The notes beneath the pieces are model-generated. The model was not told the DNA's origin. It ran no database searches and saw nothing but the letters and a program-made list of their open reading frames with translations. A stretch of 38,545 nt of DNA from Pyrinomonadaceae bacterium (GTDB lineage: Bacteria; Acidobacteriota; Blastocatellia; Pyrinomonadales; Pyrinomonadaceae), in NCBI GenBank assembly GCA_013811945.1, contig JACCUI010000103.1, positions 1-38,545 on the forward strand, in the 5' to 3' direction. Shown piece after piece: positions 31,148 to 38,545 of the stretch; position 1 is the first letter of the stretch, and every line of letters begins with the position of its first letter. The position numbers were made by a program, and so were the translations under genes.

Positions 31148-33103
31148 CTAACTAACGGCGGTTGAGGAGGGGTTCTGCTTATCCAGGTCAGAACCGGGGT
31201 CCCCAAGCGGGCCGCCCGCTTGGGCTGGTGGTACTTTGTATGAGGGAACGGGTGTCCCGGTGGTTTGCTCGAGTTTGTGACCAGACTTGACCTGGTACAT
31301 AGCCCGGTCGGCAGCGATAAGAAGTTGATCGAGTGTTTCGCCGTCGCTGCCATAGGTGGCTGTGCCAATACTAATACCGACGCGCGCGCGATGGTCCGAG
31401 CGGACGTGCAGTGAAAATTGTGACACCGCATTCTCGATACGCGTGCGTAGATCCTCCACCTGGCTTCCTACCAGCTCCTGGACCACCAGCACAAACTCAT
31501 CGCCTGCGTATCTGGCGAGAAAGTCGTATTCGCGAAGCTGGGTCTGGATTATTCGGGCCATCTCGCGCAGCATCTTGTCGCCAACCGTGTGGCCAAAGGT
31601 GTCGTTAACGATCTTGAAATCATCAAGATCCAGCATCACAACCTGAAAGGGCCGACCCGTGCGACGGGCCCTTGACACTTCTTCTTCAAAGCGAAGGGCG
31701 AGATAGCGCGCATTCGGCAAGCCAGTGAGCACGTCTGTGAGCGCATTCGACTTCGCCTCGGCATGGTGCATAGAATTTGCGAGGGCGTCTGCCGCGAGCT
31801 TCGTCACCGTCTCAAGCAGCCGCATATGGTCGTCGGTATATTGGTCCAACCTAGACGAATAGACAGACAGCGCGCCCAATAACAATTCGTCCTTGACTAG
31901 CGGCAACGAGGCCATAGATCGATACTTAATGCAGCGTTCTGAGTCCCGTCCGGCAAAGTCCAGACTCGGTTCAAGCTGGTTAACCGCACTGCGATTGGCC
32001 ATCGCAAAACCAGTCACGCCTTCGCCTGGCGCGATGCACTTCGACTTCAACAGTATGGCATTCTTACCGGCCACGTGCGCCGCAGTGGCATAGCCTTGTC
32101 GCTCGTCATAAAGGTAAACAGCACACGTATCAAACGAGACCAGGTGGCCTACCTGGTCCACCAGAATTGCCAGGGTGTCGTCAATGTCCAGAGATGAACC
32201 GAATGTGCGGGCAATCTCATACAGGGCGTAGACCTCTCGATGCGCATTTTTGATCTGATCATAGGCCAGGTAACAGCCTCGCTCTCTGGTCTGCGCCATA
32301 TCAATCTCGACTAGCTTGGATGGCTCTAATACCTTGGTCGGAGGCTGCTGCTGCGGAAGGCCGAGAGCTGCAATCTCGGCTTCGAAGTCCGGCAGGTGTT
32401 TAATGAAGAGTTCAATAATTCTGGGATCGAAGTGCGTGCCCGACTCGCGTAGTAACAAAGCAATCGCATCGTCACACGTCATGCCGCACCTGAACGGACG
32501 GTCTTCTCTGACGGAATCGAAGCAGTCTACGACGGCAATTATGCGCGCCGCGATCGGTATCTGGTCACCTTTCAACCCGTCAGGGTAGCCCAGACCGTTC
32601 CACTGCTCGTGATGATGACGCACAATCGGAATTACGGGGGATGGGAACTCAACCCGGGTAAGCAAGAGTGCACCCACAGTCGAATGAATCTTCATTCGCT
32701 CAGACTCGGCGGATGTTAGCTTGCCGGGTTTGTTTAGAATGTGAAGCGGGACGGCCAGGTTACCCACATCATGAAGCAGCGCTCCCGCTTTCAAAGCTGC
32801 GATTTCAAGTTCTGAAAGACGAAGCACCTTGCCTAGCCCGGCCGCGTAGATCTGAACGCGGCGCACGTGGCCGTGGGTCGTCTGATCTTTCGCGTCTATG
32901 GCTGTAGCCAGGGCTTCGGCGGTCGCCAGGTGTAGCCGGGCAAGCGATTCGGCCTCGCGGGTTTTCACTTCCAGACGTTCAAACGAGGTGCGGTAGATCA
33001 GGTAAATAGCGGCCGCCACCCCTGCACTCAAGAGTGCGTAGGTCGCGTTGTTTTTGGAGACTGCGCTATAAATCACGGCAGCGGCTATGTTGATGAGATC
33101 CAT
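31148..33103 (-). CDS. membrane-anchored HD-GYP, GAF and GGDEF protein for cyclic dinucleotide turnover
   Basis: The 651-residue protein has one transmembrane segment near residues 21-40 (YALLSAGVAAAIYLIYRTSF). An HD-GYP phosphodiesterase domain (about 55-230) has HGHVRR, LLHDVGNLAVP, KPGKLT and HHHEQWNGLGYPDGLKGDQI. A GAF domain spans about 290-440. A GGDEF domain (about 455-610) has the active-site motif AGDEF near 532-536 and an RxxD inhibitory site (REYD) five residues upstream. Both active sites look intact, so it may make and break c-di-GMP. The C-terminus is extended by a translated REP element (about residues 624-636). The GGDEF glycine-to-alanine variant is still compatible with activity in known enzymes. 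Confidence 0.92.
   Translation of the reverse strand: MDLINIAAAVIYSAVSKNNATYALLSAGVAAAIYLIYRTSFERLEVKTREAESLARLHLATAEALATAIDAKDQTTHGHVRRVQIYAAGLGKVLRLSELEIAALKAGALLHDVGNLAVPLHILNKPGKLTSAESERMKIHSTVGALLLTRVEFPSPVIPIVRHHHEQWNGLGYPDGLKGDQIPIAARIIAVVDCFDSVREDRPFRCGMTCDDAIALLLRESGTHFDPRIIELFIKHLPDFEAEIAALGLPQQQPPTKVLEPSKLVEIDMAQTRERGCYLAYDQIKNAHREVYALYEIARTFGSSLDIDDTLAILVDQVGHLVSFDTCAVYLYDERQGYATAAHVAGKNAILLKSKCIAPGEGVTGFAMANRSAVNQLEPSLDFAGRDSERCIKYRSMASLPLVKDELLLGALSVYSSRLDQYTDDHMRLLETVTKLAADALANSMHHAEAKSNALTDVLTGLPNARYLALRFEEEVSRARRTGRPFQVVMLDLDDFKIVNDTFGHTVGDKMLREMARIIQTQLREYDFLARYAGDEFVLVVQELVGSQVEDLRTRIENAVSQFSLHVRSDHRARVGISIGTATYGSDGETLDQLLIAADRAMYQVKSGHKLEQTTGTPVPSYKVPPAQAGGPLGDPGSDLDKQNPSSTAVS
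31197..31233. repeat. REP element, family B copy 2, inside the HD-GYP/GGDEF reading frame
   Basis: GGGTCCCCAAGCGGGCCGCC, then CGCTTGGGCTGGTGGTA. It is 34 of 37 identical to 24199-24235. Read through on the minus strand it encodes VPPAQAGGPLGDP near the end of the gene at 31148-33103, after the conserved GGDEF domain has ended. Confidence 0.85.
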
Positions 33104-33692
33104 CTAAAACTTTTCAACTAACTGAAGGCGTAACGGCGATTGCTGCTCGTACCGCTCAACCATGCGGCGGGTATACAGACGGCTCTCTCAAATTCATCAG
33201 CCGGAAGCGAGTGGGAGCAATCACATCGCCTGCGGGTATGAAGGGCAAGGGCGGACCTCTTTTTCGCCCGCCATGCTGGGTGAGATTCTTTCAATACCGT
33301 CTGGAGCAATTCGTCCTTTTATTTTCGAGATTGCGGCTCGGGCTCCGTGCGGAGAGCCCGTGAAGCCCGAAGAGCCTCGCAGCCGCAGACATCTCTTTCT
33401 CAATTGTCGTGCCGCTGGAGTAAATCGCGGAAGTTATCCGGAAAGCTTAGCATTTCGGCGGTTTGGTGCACCTTGGTGGGTTATCAAGCAGAAGGGACTA
33501 AATAATCCCGACCACTATGACAGGTCAGATTGGAGAGTTCAGTCAAGCTGCACAATCGTTGAGTTGACAATGCGGAGGCCTTGCGGGCACCCTTCGTCTG
33601 GAGCTGCTATTTCAGCGGAGTTTGATATGGGATGAGAGGCGAGGCCTATCGTTATCCATCTCACCTCGGTCATCAGGTGTAGGCGTATTATC
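33104..33692. other. 589-base gap without a supported gene
   Basis: Open frames occur on both strands but none has recognisable protein content or codon pattern, and they look like chance. The region holds a GC-rich hairpin at 33339-33360 (CGGGCTCC, loop GTGC, GGAGAGCCCG). It is the likely promoter region for both the HD-GYP gene (minus) and the MFS gene (plus). I checked the leader of the HD-GYP gene for a c-di-GMP riboswitch and saw no match to its conserved core. Confidence 0.5.
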
Positions 33693-35039
33693 TTGACGAA
33701 AAGAGTCGGCAAAAGATTAGACGCAATACAACCGGTCGGTTACATCGAACTGCTGCGAAACAATTATGCCTTTCGCCAACTTTGGCTCGGGCAGGTCGTA
33801 AGCCAAATGGGCGATTGGTTCAACACGATCGCCATCTACACAATAATCCTCAACCTCACAGGATCGGGCCGAGATGTGGGTCTGTTGCTGGTCGCACGTT
33901 TCCTTCCCAGTTTCGTGTTCGGGCCGCTGTCAGGCGTACTCGCTGATCGATTCAGCCGGCGCTCAATCATGATCGTTTCGGATCTGCTCCGGGCGGTTGT
34001 TGTGCTGGGCTTCCTCGTGGTTCGCCGAGCTGATCAGTTGTGGATCGTATATGTGCTGACTGTGCTCCAGCTCGCCTTCTCAACCTTCTTCGAACCCGCG
34101 AAGACTGCCGCCATCCCCTCAATCGTCTCCAACCGTGAATTGGTTGCCGCTAATGCGATCTCGTCAGTGACTTGGTCGGTGATGCTGACGTTGGGAGCGG
34201 CAATTGGAGGGTTGATCACAGGATGGTTGGGCACGGATGTGGCCTTCGTACTTGATTCGCTGACTTACCTTCTCTCCGCTGCCTTGATCGCGACTGTGCG
34301 TCTTCCCAAACGGCCGAAGCGGGAGAAAGGCAAGCTCACGGTCGGCAGAGCGCTGGGAGTCACGGAGACAATCGAAGGAGCACGGTATGTCAAGGACCGG
34401 CCACGAGTGCTGGCACTACTGCTGGTCAAACCCGCGTGGGGTCTCGGCGGTGGCATTCTCACCTTGCTGGCGGTCTTTGGTGAGAGGATCTTTCCCGTCG
34501 GTAATAGCGCGGCTACCGGCATCGGCGTGCTCTTCGCCGCGCGCGGCATCGGAACTGCGGTGGGTCCAATCGTAGCGCGACGGATAGCAGGGGAAGGTAA
34601 GAAACGCATGCTAACCACCATAGGAATATCATTTCTAATTGGTGGTCTGGGTTACATTGCATTCGGCAGCACACGCAGCTTCATAGCGGCTCTGATCGTT
34701 CTGGGCCTCGCGCACACGGGCGGGAGTATCCTCTGGGTTTTTTCCACCGTAATGCTGCAACGAGACGTGGAAGACGGCTTTCGCGGTCGGGTCTTTGCGG
34801 CGGAGTTGGCCTTGCTCACGCTGACGATGGCTGCTTCAAACTATATAACGGGAGAATTACTGGACCGCTTTGGCCTTTCACCACGTTTGGTTACGGTTGG
34901 CATTGGGATCTTGTTCCTCATCCCGGGTCTTGTCTGGTTTGCTACAAAGCGATGGTGGGATCGAGGAGAACGGGACCAGACTCCTGACTTACGAATCGTT
35001 GAAGACCTTCAACCGGAAGGTGAAAAGGTGCCCGGATAA
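33693..35039 (+). CDS. major facilitator superfamily exporter
   Basis: This 448-residue, 12-transmembrane transporter is of the enterobactin exporter/macrolide efflux-like MFS branch. An amphipathic N-terminus is followed by LLRNNYAFRQLWLGQVVSQM, MGDWFNTIAIYTIILNLTGS, the loop motif GVLADRFSRRSIMIVSDLLR, and repeated Gly/Ala-rich helices through to LFLIPGLVWFATKRWW. The charged tail DQTPDLRIVEDLQPEGEKVP is cytoplasmic. The start used is a TTG at 33693 with no clear ribosome site; an internal ATG would remove part of the first helix. The substrate is not predictable. The next gene is a SLOG-like protein 74 bases downstream. Confidence 0.85.
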   Translation: MTKRVGKRLDAIQPVGYIELLRNNYAFRQLWLGQVVSQMGDWFNTIAIYTIILNLTGSGRDVGLLLVARFLPSFVFGPLSGVLADRFSRRSIMIVSDLLRAVVVLGFLVVRRADQLWIVYVLTVLQLAFSTFFEPAKTAAIPSIVSNRELVAANAISSVTWSVMLTLGAAIGGLITGWLGTDVAFVLDSLTYLLSAALIATVRLPKRPKREKGKLTVGRALGVTETIEGARYVKDRPRVLALLLVKPAWGLGGGILTLLAVFGERIFPVGNSAATGIGVLFAARGIGTAVGPIVARRIAGEGKKRMLTTIGISFLIGGLGYIAFGSTRSFIAALIVLGLAHTGGSILWVFSTVMLQRDVEDGFRGRVFAAELALLTLTMAASNYITGELLDRFGLSPRLVTVGIGILFLIPGLVWFATKRWWDRGERDQTPDLRIVEDLQPEGEKVPG

Positions 35040-35113
35040 GGAAGTCTTGAGAATAGCAAACACCGGCAATAGCCAGACTGTTAAGGAGAGTGAGGTGAGG
35101 AAATCAGAAGCCG

Positions 35114-35686
35114 ATGAAGATCACAATAGGAGTCATGGGATCCGCGAGCGACGGCGGCGAAGGCCTCCCCGGCCATACGCTGCGAGAAAAGGCCTCGGCG
35201 CTTGGGCGATCACTTGCAGGGCGCGATATCGTTCTTATTACAGGTGCTACAACCGGCATAGTCTACTTAGTCGGCAAGAGCGCGCAGGTGTCCGGGGTTT
35301 TCCACGTTGGCGTCTCGCCGGCGACCTCTCAGGGAGAACATGTCGCGCGCTATCAACTCCCGACGGACGCTTGTGATCTGATTGTCTACACAGGCTTTGG
35401 TTTAAAGGGCAGGAATGTTGTGCTGGTGCGCTCGTGCGAGATTGTAATATTTATCGCGGGAGCAATGGGATCCCTTAATGAGTTCAGCATAGCCCATGAC
35501 GAAGGCAAAGTAATTGGCTGTTTGACGGGAACGGGCGGGGTTGCTGACGAAGCCGACTATATTTTGCAGAAGTTCTCTACTGAAACCGGCACGAACGTAA
35601 TTAAAAACCACCACCCGGAACAATTGCTTGATGCCTGCCTGACAGCTTTGAGACCTGATGATCGTATGTTGCCGCCCCAGCCGTGA
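35114..35686 (+). CDS. SLOG/LOG-like (lysine decarboxylase-like fold) protein
   Basis: The 190-residue Rossmann-fold protein belongs to the SLOG superfamily (LDcluster4/TIGR00725-like). It starts with MKITIGVMGSASDGGEGLPG, has ALGRSLAGRDIVLITGATTG, and in place of the PGGxGTxxE motif of cytokinin-activating LOG enzymes it has AGAMGSLNEFSIAHDEGKVI. The missing PGG suggests it is not a cytokinin phosphoribohydrolase; it may bind a nucleotide-related ligand. It lies between an MFS exporter and a CBM9-like protein on the same strand. Function is not established. Confidence 0.8.
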   Translation: MKITIGVMGSASDGGEGLPGHTLREKASALGRSLAGRDIVLITGATTGIVYLVGKSAQVSGVFHVGVSPATSQGEHVARYQLPTDACDLIVYTGFGLKGRNVVLVRSCEIVIFIAGAMGSLNEFSIAHDEGKVIGCLTGTGGVADEADYILQKFSTETGTNVIKNHHPEQLLDACLTALRPDDRMLPPQP

Positions 35687-35702
35687 TGTAACTAACCTAA
35701 AC

Positions 35703-36347
35703 ATGAGTTCATCCGTCACAATCGAGACTCTTTACACGGTAAACGATCTTTCCGCAGCTGCTTTCGACCACGCGGACTGGGATCGAGTCAGGGCGATTCC
35801 ACTCACGCGCTATTGGTCAGGCAGTCCCGCCCCTGCCAACCGGCACGCGGAAGCTCGGATCCTCTGGTCTGATGAATCACTCTGGGTGCGTTTTGTTTGC
35901 CGCCAGACGGAACCTTTGATCGTGAGCTCAAAGCCGCAAACTAAATCAAAGACGATGGGATTGTGGGACCGTGACGTCTGCGAAGCCTTCCTCGCGCCGA
36001 ACCCGGAACAGCCAAATCGCTATTTTGAGTTTGAAGCGGCGCCCACGGGTGAATGGATTGATCTTGCGGTTCATTTAGAACCGGGTCAACGCGAGACTGA
36101 GTGGGACTTCCATTCAGGTATGACTGCCAAAGCACGCATCGGCATTGGCCAGATAATTATCTCGATGCGAATCCCCTGGGGCGACCGTATTCATAAGCCT
36201 GAACGAGGCGAGCGGTGGCGAGTTAATTTGTTTCGTTGTGTCGGCAGCAGCAAGCATCGTGGTTATCTTGCGTGGCAACCAACGCACACCGAACAACCGA
36301 ACTTCCACGTACCAGAGGCTTTCGGTTGGCTTGTGTTTGACGGGTGA
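35703..36347 (+). CDS. carbohydrate-binding family 9-like protein
   Basis: The 214-residue beta-sandwich protein has features of the DOMON/CBM9-like family: ARILWSDESLWVRFVCRQTE, LWDRDVCEAFLAPNPEQPNR, YFEFEAAPTGEWIDLAVH, RIPWGDRI and RWRVNLFRCVGSSKHRGYLA, ending in HVPEAFGWLVFDG. No signal peptide is seen in this start, which is unusual for a sugar-binding protein, so its site of action is unknown. The start is ATG 35703, 16 bases after the previous stop. It is convergent with the PilZ gene, with stops 10 bases apart. Confidence 0.8.
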   Translation: MSSSVTIETLYTVNDLSAAAFDHADWDRVRAIPLTRYWSGSPAPANRHAEARILWSDESLWVRFVCRQTEPLIVSSKPQTKSKTMGLWDRDVCEAFLAPNPEQPNRYFEFEAAPTGEWIDLAVHLEPGQRETEWDFHSGMTAKARIGIGQIIISMRIPWGDRIHKPERGERWRVNLFRCVGSSKHRGYLAWQPTHTEQPNFHVPEAFGWLVFDG

Positions 36348-36357
36348 AAGTCCGTCT

Positions 36358-36771
36358 TCATTTCAGATACGATTTCAGGCGTTCACGATCGGAAGCGCTC
36401 ATCTCCGTTATACTCACCCCAATCATGTAGCCCTCTTCGATTCGGTCTTCATCGACGGGTTCGTAGCGTATTGAGGTCGCGCGTATATGTATCGACCCGG
36501 ACGGTAACTCAAGTTCAACTTCCAGTGTGCGATCACCACCCGCAAGGTAGTGTCCGCCGATCCGTATGGCGGGAACGACAAGCGCCAGCCCGGTGGCGCT
36601 CACGTCAAGCGTAAAGCCGCTCAGCGTCGGCAGCGGCCGCTGGCCGTTCGCTTTTTTGCCTGGTTCGTGAAGGGAAAGAGTAAAGGGGAGGCTTGCACGG
36701 CGCCTGGGGGCGCGGCGGTCGCCGGCATATTCTCGTAACCGGCCCACTAATGTTCGGAGAAACTCCGACAT
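36358..36771 (-). CDS. PilZ domain protein
   Basis: This 137-residue protein has an N-terminal helix (MSEFLRTLVGRLREYAGDRR) and then a PilZ domain with arginine-rich RAPRRRASLPFTLSLHEPGK. The second binding motif is LDVSATGLALVVPAIRIGGH, a perfect DxSxxG. A final beta strand and helix follow (IGVSITEMSASDRERLKSYL). Unlike the PilZ protein at 23860, both c-di-GMP-binding motifs look intact. It may sense c-di-GMP made by the protein at 31148-33103, but there is no direct link. Confidence 0.85.
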   Translation of the reverse strand: MSEFLRTLVGRLREYAGDRRAPRRRASLPFTLSLHEPGKKANGQRPLPTLSGFTLDVSATGLALVVPAIRIGGHYLAGGDRTLEVELELPSGSIHIRATSIRYEPVDEDRIEEGYMIGVSITEMSASDRERLKSYLK

Positions 36772-36903
36772 CTCGCGCCACCTCGTGCCCTGCTTCTCTC
36801 TACAAACGGGAAGCTGTCACTGAATGTGAGGGGAATAGGGCAACTGGGGAAAGAATGAATACTCGCCCAGCCATTGTAAGTAAATCACTAAGCTGCTGGC
36901 AAT

Positions 36904-36923
36904 GGGCAATTTTTGAATTGCCC
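36904..36923. repeat. perfect short hairpin
   Basis: GGGCAATT, loop TTTG, AATTGCCC. It lies 20 bases before the structured element at 36944-37062 and is not followed by a T-run. Apart from this, 36772-36943 holds nothing I can name. Confidence 0.7.
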
Positions 36924-36943
36924 TCGGGAAAAACCCCTTAGTG

Positions 36944-37062
36944 TCGCGGCCAGTGGAGTTACCTGCTCGCAGGCTTGCGAACCTCGACGCTCGCTTTCGT
37001 CCCCTGATTGCAGCGTGATCCGCTGTGCTTCAGGGTATCCCCTGGGAAACCACTGGCCGCGA
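36944..37062. other. structured element with a 13-bp closing stem and internal hairpins
   Basis: A perfect 13-bp stem (TCGCGGCCAGTGG at 36944-36956 with CCACTGGCCGCGA at 37050-37062) encloses at least one strong hairpin. In that hairpin CCCTGA (37002-37007) pairs with TCAGGG (37030-37035) and GCAGCG (37010-37015) pairs with CGCTGT (37021-37026). Weaker ones are CGCAGGCTTGCG and GACG...CGTC between 36967 and 37001. It resembles a multi-branched RNA or a complex palindromic repeat. No coding sequence is likely there. It is next to family A copy 3. Confidence 0.6.
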
Positions 37063-37113
37063 ACGCGCCCTTGGCAAACGGCCGCCTCAAGATGTAGCTG
37101 GTGCAAAACACCA

Positions 37114-37228
37114 TGTCAGAACCGCGAGCGGTAGCGACCGGGTCCATAGCGTCGCCTGGTGAGCACGATGAATAACAATTTGATTGTTATCGCGGCGGAC
37201 CAGGTCGCTACCGCTCCCTGTTCTGACA
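37114..37228. repeat. long inverted repeat, family A copy 3
   Basis: The arms 37114-37145 and 37197-37228 pair at 29 of 32 positions. The core (AGAACCGCGAGCGGTAGCGA / TCGCTACCGCTCCCTGTTCT) is shared with the copies at 7157 and 15573. The inner part GGTCC / GGACC is specific to this copy. The loop contains a second perfect hairpin (ATAACAAT, TTG, ATTGTTAT). It lies 43 bases behind the stop of the secreted protein gene at 37272. Confidence 0.9.
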
Positions 37229-37271
37229 AGCGTCACAAGCCGTTAACACCGCTGCCGGGTGGGATCGCCCG

Positions 37272-38132
37272 CTAGTTCTTTAGCGGCGTCGCGGGGAGCG
37301 GTTTGCCGGCCACATCACCATTTCTAACTCCTGATTGGTCCAAGAAAAACGACAGTCGGCCGGTACGACCATACTGAGCGGGCTCAGCGGTGGCTATCCA
37401 GCTTTTTCCGTCGGGGGAGACGGTGATTCGAAAACGATAGCCTGTTGTTTCTGTTCCTTCGAGGTCTTTAGGTATTAGACCGGCAAGTATCAGAGCGGGC
37501 ATATCACCGAATTTTCCCGCGTGTTGCTGGTTGTAAACCAGTTGGGCCAATGAAATGCGCCGCATCAGGGCTTGCACTTCGCTATGATGGGTGTCGATTC
37601 GGGCGTTGAAGAAAAACTCACTCCCAGCCTTCTTCACTATCTCGTGATTTTCCTTGTCACCAACGATCCACTTGCCATTAACGCGAATCGAAGCGACTGG
37701 CTCTGCCTGCTCTTTGTCCTCCTCATCTTTGACTCTTACAAACACGGTCGCAGCCTCGCCGCTTATCTGTTCACCGCTAATGTCTACCTTCTCAGGAATG
37801 GCCGCTGCCAAACGTTCAAAGTCAGGCCGCAGGTCGTCAAATTCTGCAGGCTTCAATCCTTCAATCGCGGGCTGATAAATGGAGAGTGCAAAAGCTTCGC
37901 GAAACTTTTTCTCGCGCATCAACTTGTAAAACTCGCGGACTGCGTCGGATGGCGACCCCGTTTGGTTCGCAGCAGCGGTGGCCGGGCTTTTCAGTATGAA
38001 GTTTTGCGCTAAAGCATTCGTTTCAGCCAACCCGAGACCTGCGCTAGTCGCTATGAGCACAAAGGCAAAATTGAGCAGAAGGTAAACAGGCACCGTGCGT
38101 TGGATGACCGAAGTAATCATGAGTCTGTGCAT
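37272..38132 (-). CDS. secreted protein with pilin-like C-terminal region
   Basis: The 286-residue protein has an N-terminal hydrophobic segment (VYLLLNFAFVLIATSAGLGL) acting as a signal peptide or anchor. An exported domain follows at about 60-180, with SDAVREFYKLMREKKFREAF and a SIRVNGKWIVGD segment like NTF2-type (DUF4878-like) folds. The C-terminal part, about 195-280, has ISLAQLVYNQQHAGKFGDMP and YRFRITVSPDGKSWIATAEP, the pattern of globular pilin-like domains seen in Acidobacteria exported proteins, but lacking the prepilin N-terminus. Function is unknown. The start chosen is the MHRLMITSV methionine. Confidence 0.7.
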   Translation of the reverse strand: MHRLMITSVIQRTVPVYLLLNFAFVLIATSAGLGLAETNALAQNFILKSPATAAANQTGSPSDAVREFYKLMREKKFREAFALSIYQPAIEGLKPAEFDDLRPDFERLAAAIPEKVDISGEQISGEAATVFVRVKDEEDKEQAEPVASIRVNGKWIVGDKENHEIVKKAGSEFFFNARIDTHHSEVQALMRRISLAQLVYNQQHAGKFGDMPALILAGLIPKDLEGTETTGYRFRITVSPDGKSWIATAEPAQYGRTGRLSFFLDQSGVRNGDVAGKPLPATPLKN

Positions 38133-38166
38133 TTGAAGTCCTTAAAATTTGGGTTGCAACGCGAGG

Positions 38167-38205
38167 GCGGCGCGGCCCTCAATCGCGAGGTGCAAGCCGC
38201 GCCGC
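38167..38205. repeat. GC-rich hairpin after the OPT-family gene
   Basis: GCGGCGCGGC (38167-38176) and GCCGCGCCGC (38196-38205) form a perfect 10-bp stem 34 bases beyond the transporter stop. No T-run follows on the minus strand, so a terminator role is possible but not shown. Confidence 0.65.
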
Positions 38206-38239
38206 ACAAGATAGACACCATCCAGGCGAGAAAGGTTGC

Positions 38240-38545
38240 TTAGGTTCCCTTCTTCCGCCCGGCTGCGAGAATCCACTCACGTCCTACCGCGTAAAGCAAC
38301 ACCGTAATGGCCACGAACGGAAGGAGCGATAACAAGTCGGCATAGCGTTTGACGTGTCCCGGCGGCTCATCGAAGAAAGGGTTGTGCGCAAGCATCCACG
38401 CCTTCGTGGCTTCGAGCGCGTCTGTGAAGTAACCGGCCATGAAAGCAAAAACAATGCCGGCAAGTGCTGCTCCGGCGATGTAGCCTGAAGCCATCAATAC
38501 GCCTGGACTCTTGTCGCTTTCAGCGGCTAGTTCCTCTTCGGTCAT
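38240..38545 (-). CDS. C-terminal part of an oligopeptide transporter (OPT) family protein, truncated at the window edge
   Basis: The visible 101 residues read into the window from its right edge, and the first codon is probably internal. The segment SPGVLMASGYIAGAALAGIV, followed by FAFMAGYF, then AHNPFFDEPPGHVKRYADLL and two hydrophobic helices, match the C-terminal end of OPT-family peptide or metal-chelate transporters of about 600 or more residues. The family imports small peptides or iron chelates across the inner membrane with protons. The upstream part lies outside the window. Confidence 0.75.
   Translation of the reverse strand: MTEEELAAESDKSPGVLMASGYIAGAALAGIVFAFMAGYFTDALEATKAWMLAHNPFFDEPPGHVKRYADLLSLLPFVAITVLLYAVGREWILAAGRKKGT

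Noticed and set aside
33104-33450. c-di-GMP riboswitch ahead of the HD-GYP/GGDEF gene
   Set aside because: The conserved c-di-GMP-I core and its docking tetraloop were not found on the minus strand.
33162-33635. A 157-residue plus-strand frame in the gap before the MFS gene
   Set aside because: Low-complexity, no recognisable motif, crosses a GC-rich hairpin, and has no ribosome site.

Overview
The window looks like chromosomal DNA from a soil-type, aerobic, Gram-negative heterotroph, most likely an acidobacterium (Blastocatellia-like). I infer this from the moderately high GC, the PEP-CTERM protein, the Acidobacteria-style catabolic genes and the many palindromic intergenic repeats. No rRNA or other marker gene is present, so the taxonomy is tentative. 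No tRNA, CRISPR array or complete insertion sequence was found.

Layout: 1-1.1 kb is the 5' remnant of a group II intron. It is followed on the minus strand by an AlbA_2-type ATP-binding protein and an orphan ABC-2 type permease. 4.4-7.1 kb carries cofactor biosynthesis genes (folK, panB, panC). 7.4-14.7 kb is a three-subunit molybdenum hydroxylase of the 4-hydroxybenzoyl-CoA reductase type, with a nucleotidyltransferase that probably matures its molybdenum cofactor. This operon is split by a 2.2 kb accessory block: a HicB-like protein, a BrnT toxin with its antitoxin, small ORFs and a PD-(D/E)XK/DUF4268 nuclease-like protein.

15.7-26.3 kb is the metabolic core. It encodes a RidA-like protein, an enoyl-CoA hydratase-family protein, an acyl-CoA dehydrogenase, a flavin monooxygenase matching the N-terminal half of 2-aminobenzoyl-CoA monooxygenase/reductase, an Old Yellow Enzyme family oxidoreductase (opposite strand), kynureninase, tryptophan 2,3-dioxygenase, a benzoate/anthranilate-type CoA ligase and a hotdog thioesterase. 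Together these suggest tryptophan -> (formyl)kynurenine -> anthranilate -> anthraniloyl-CoA -> oxygenase/reductase dearomatisation -> beta-oxidation-like steps. The kynurenine formamidase is not in the window.

26.7-33.1 kb is a signalling block: a frameshifted PEP-CTERM gene with a clean terminator, an NtrC-type regulator overlapping its hybrid histidine kinase, and an HD-GYP/GAF/GGDEF protein. Two PilZ proteins elsewhere in the window could be c-di-GMP receivers. 33.7-38.5 kb holds an MFS exporter, a SLOG/LOG-like protein, a CBM9-like protein, a PilZ protein, a secreted protein with a pilin-like C-terminal region, and the end of an OPT-family transporter.

The most unusual signal lies between the genes. 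Nearly every long intergenic gap contains an imperfect long inverted repeat. One family (three copies) keeps a common outer arm while the inner arms differ between copies yet stay self-complementary. Another class consists of inverted pairs of short degenerate arrays, several with a 7-base period, whose right arms run almost into the start codons of genes that lack a Shine-Dalgarno sequence.
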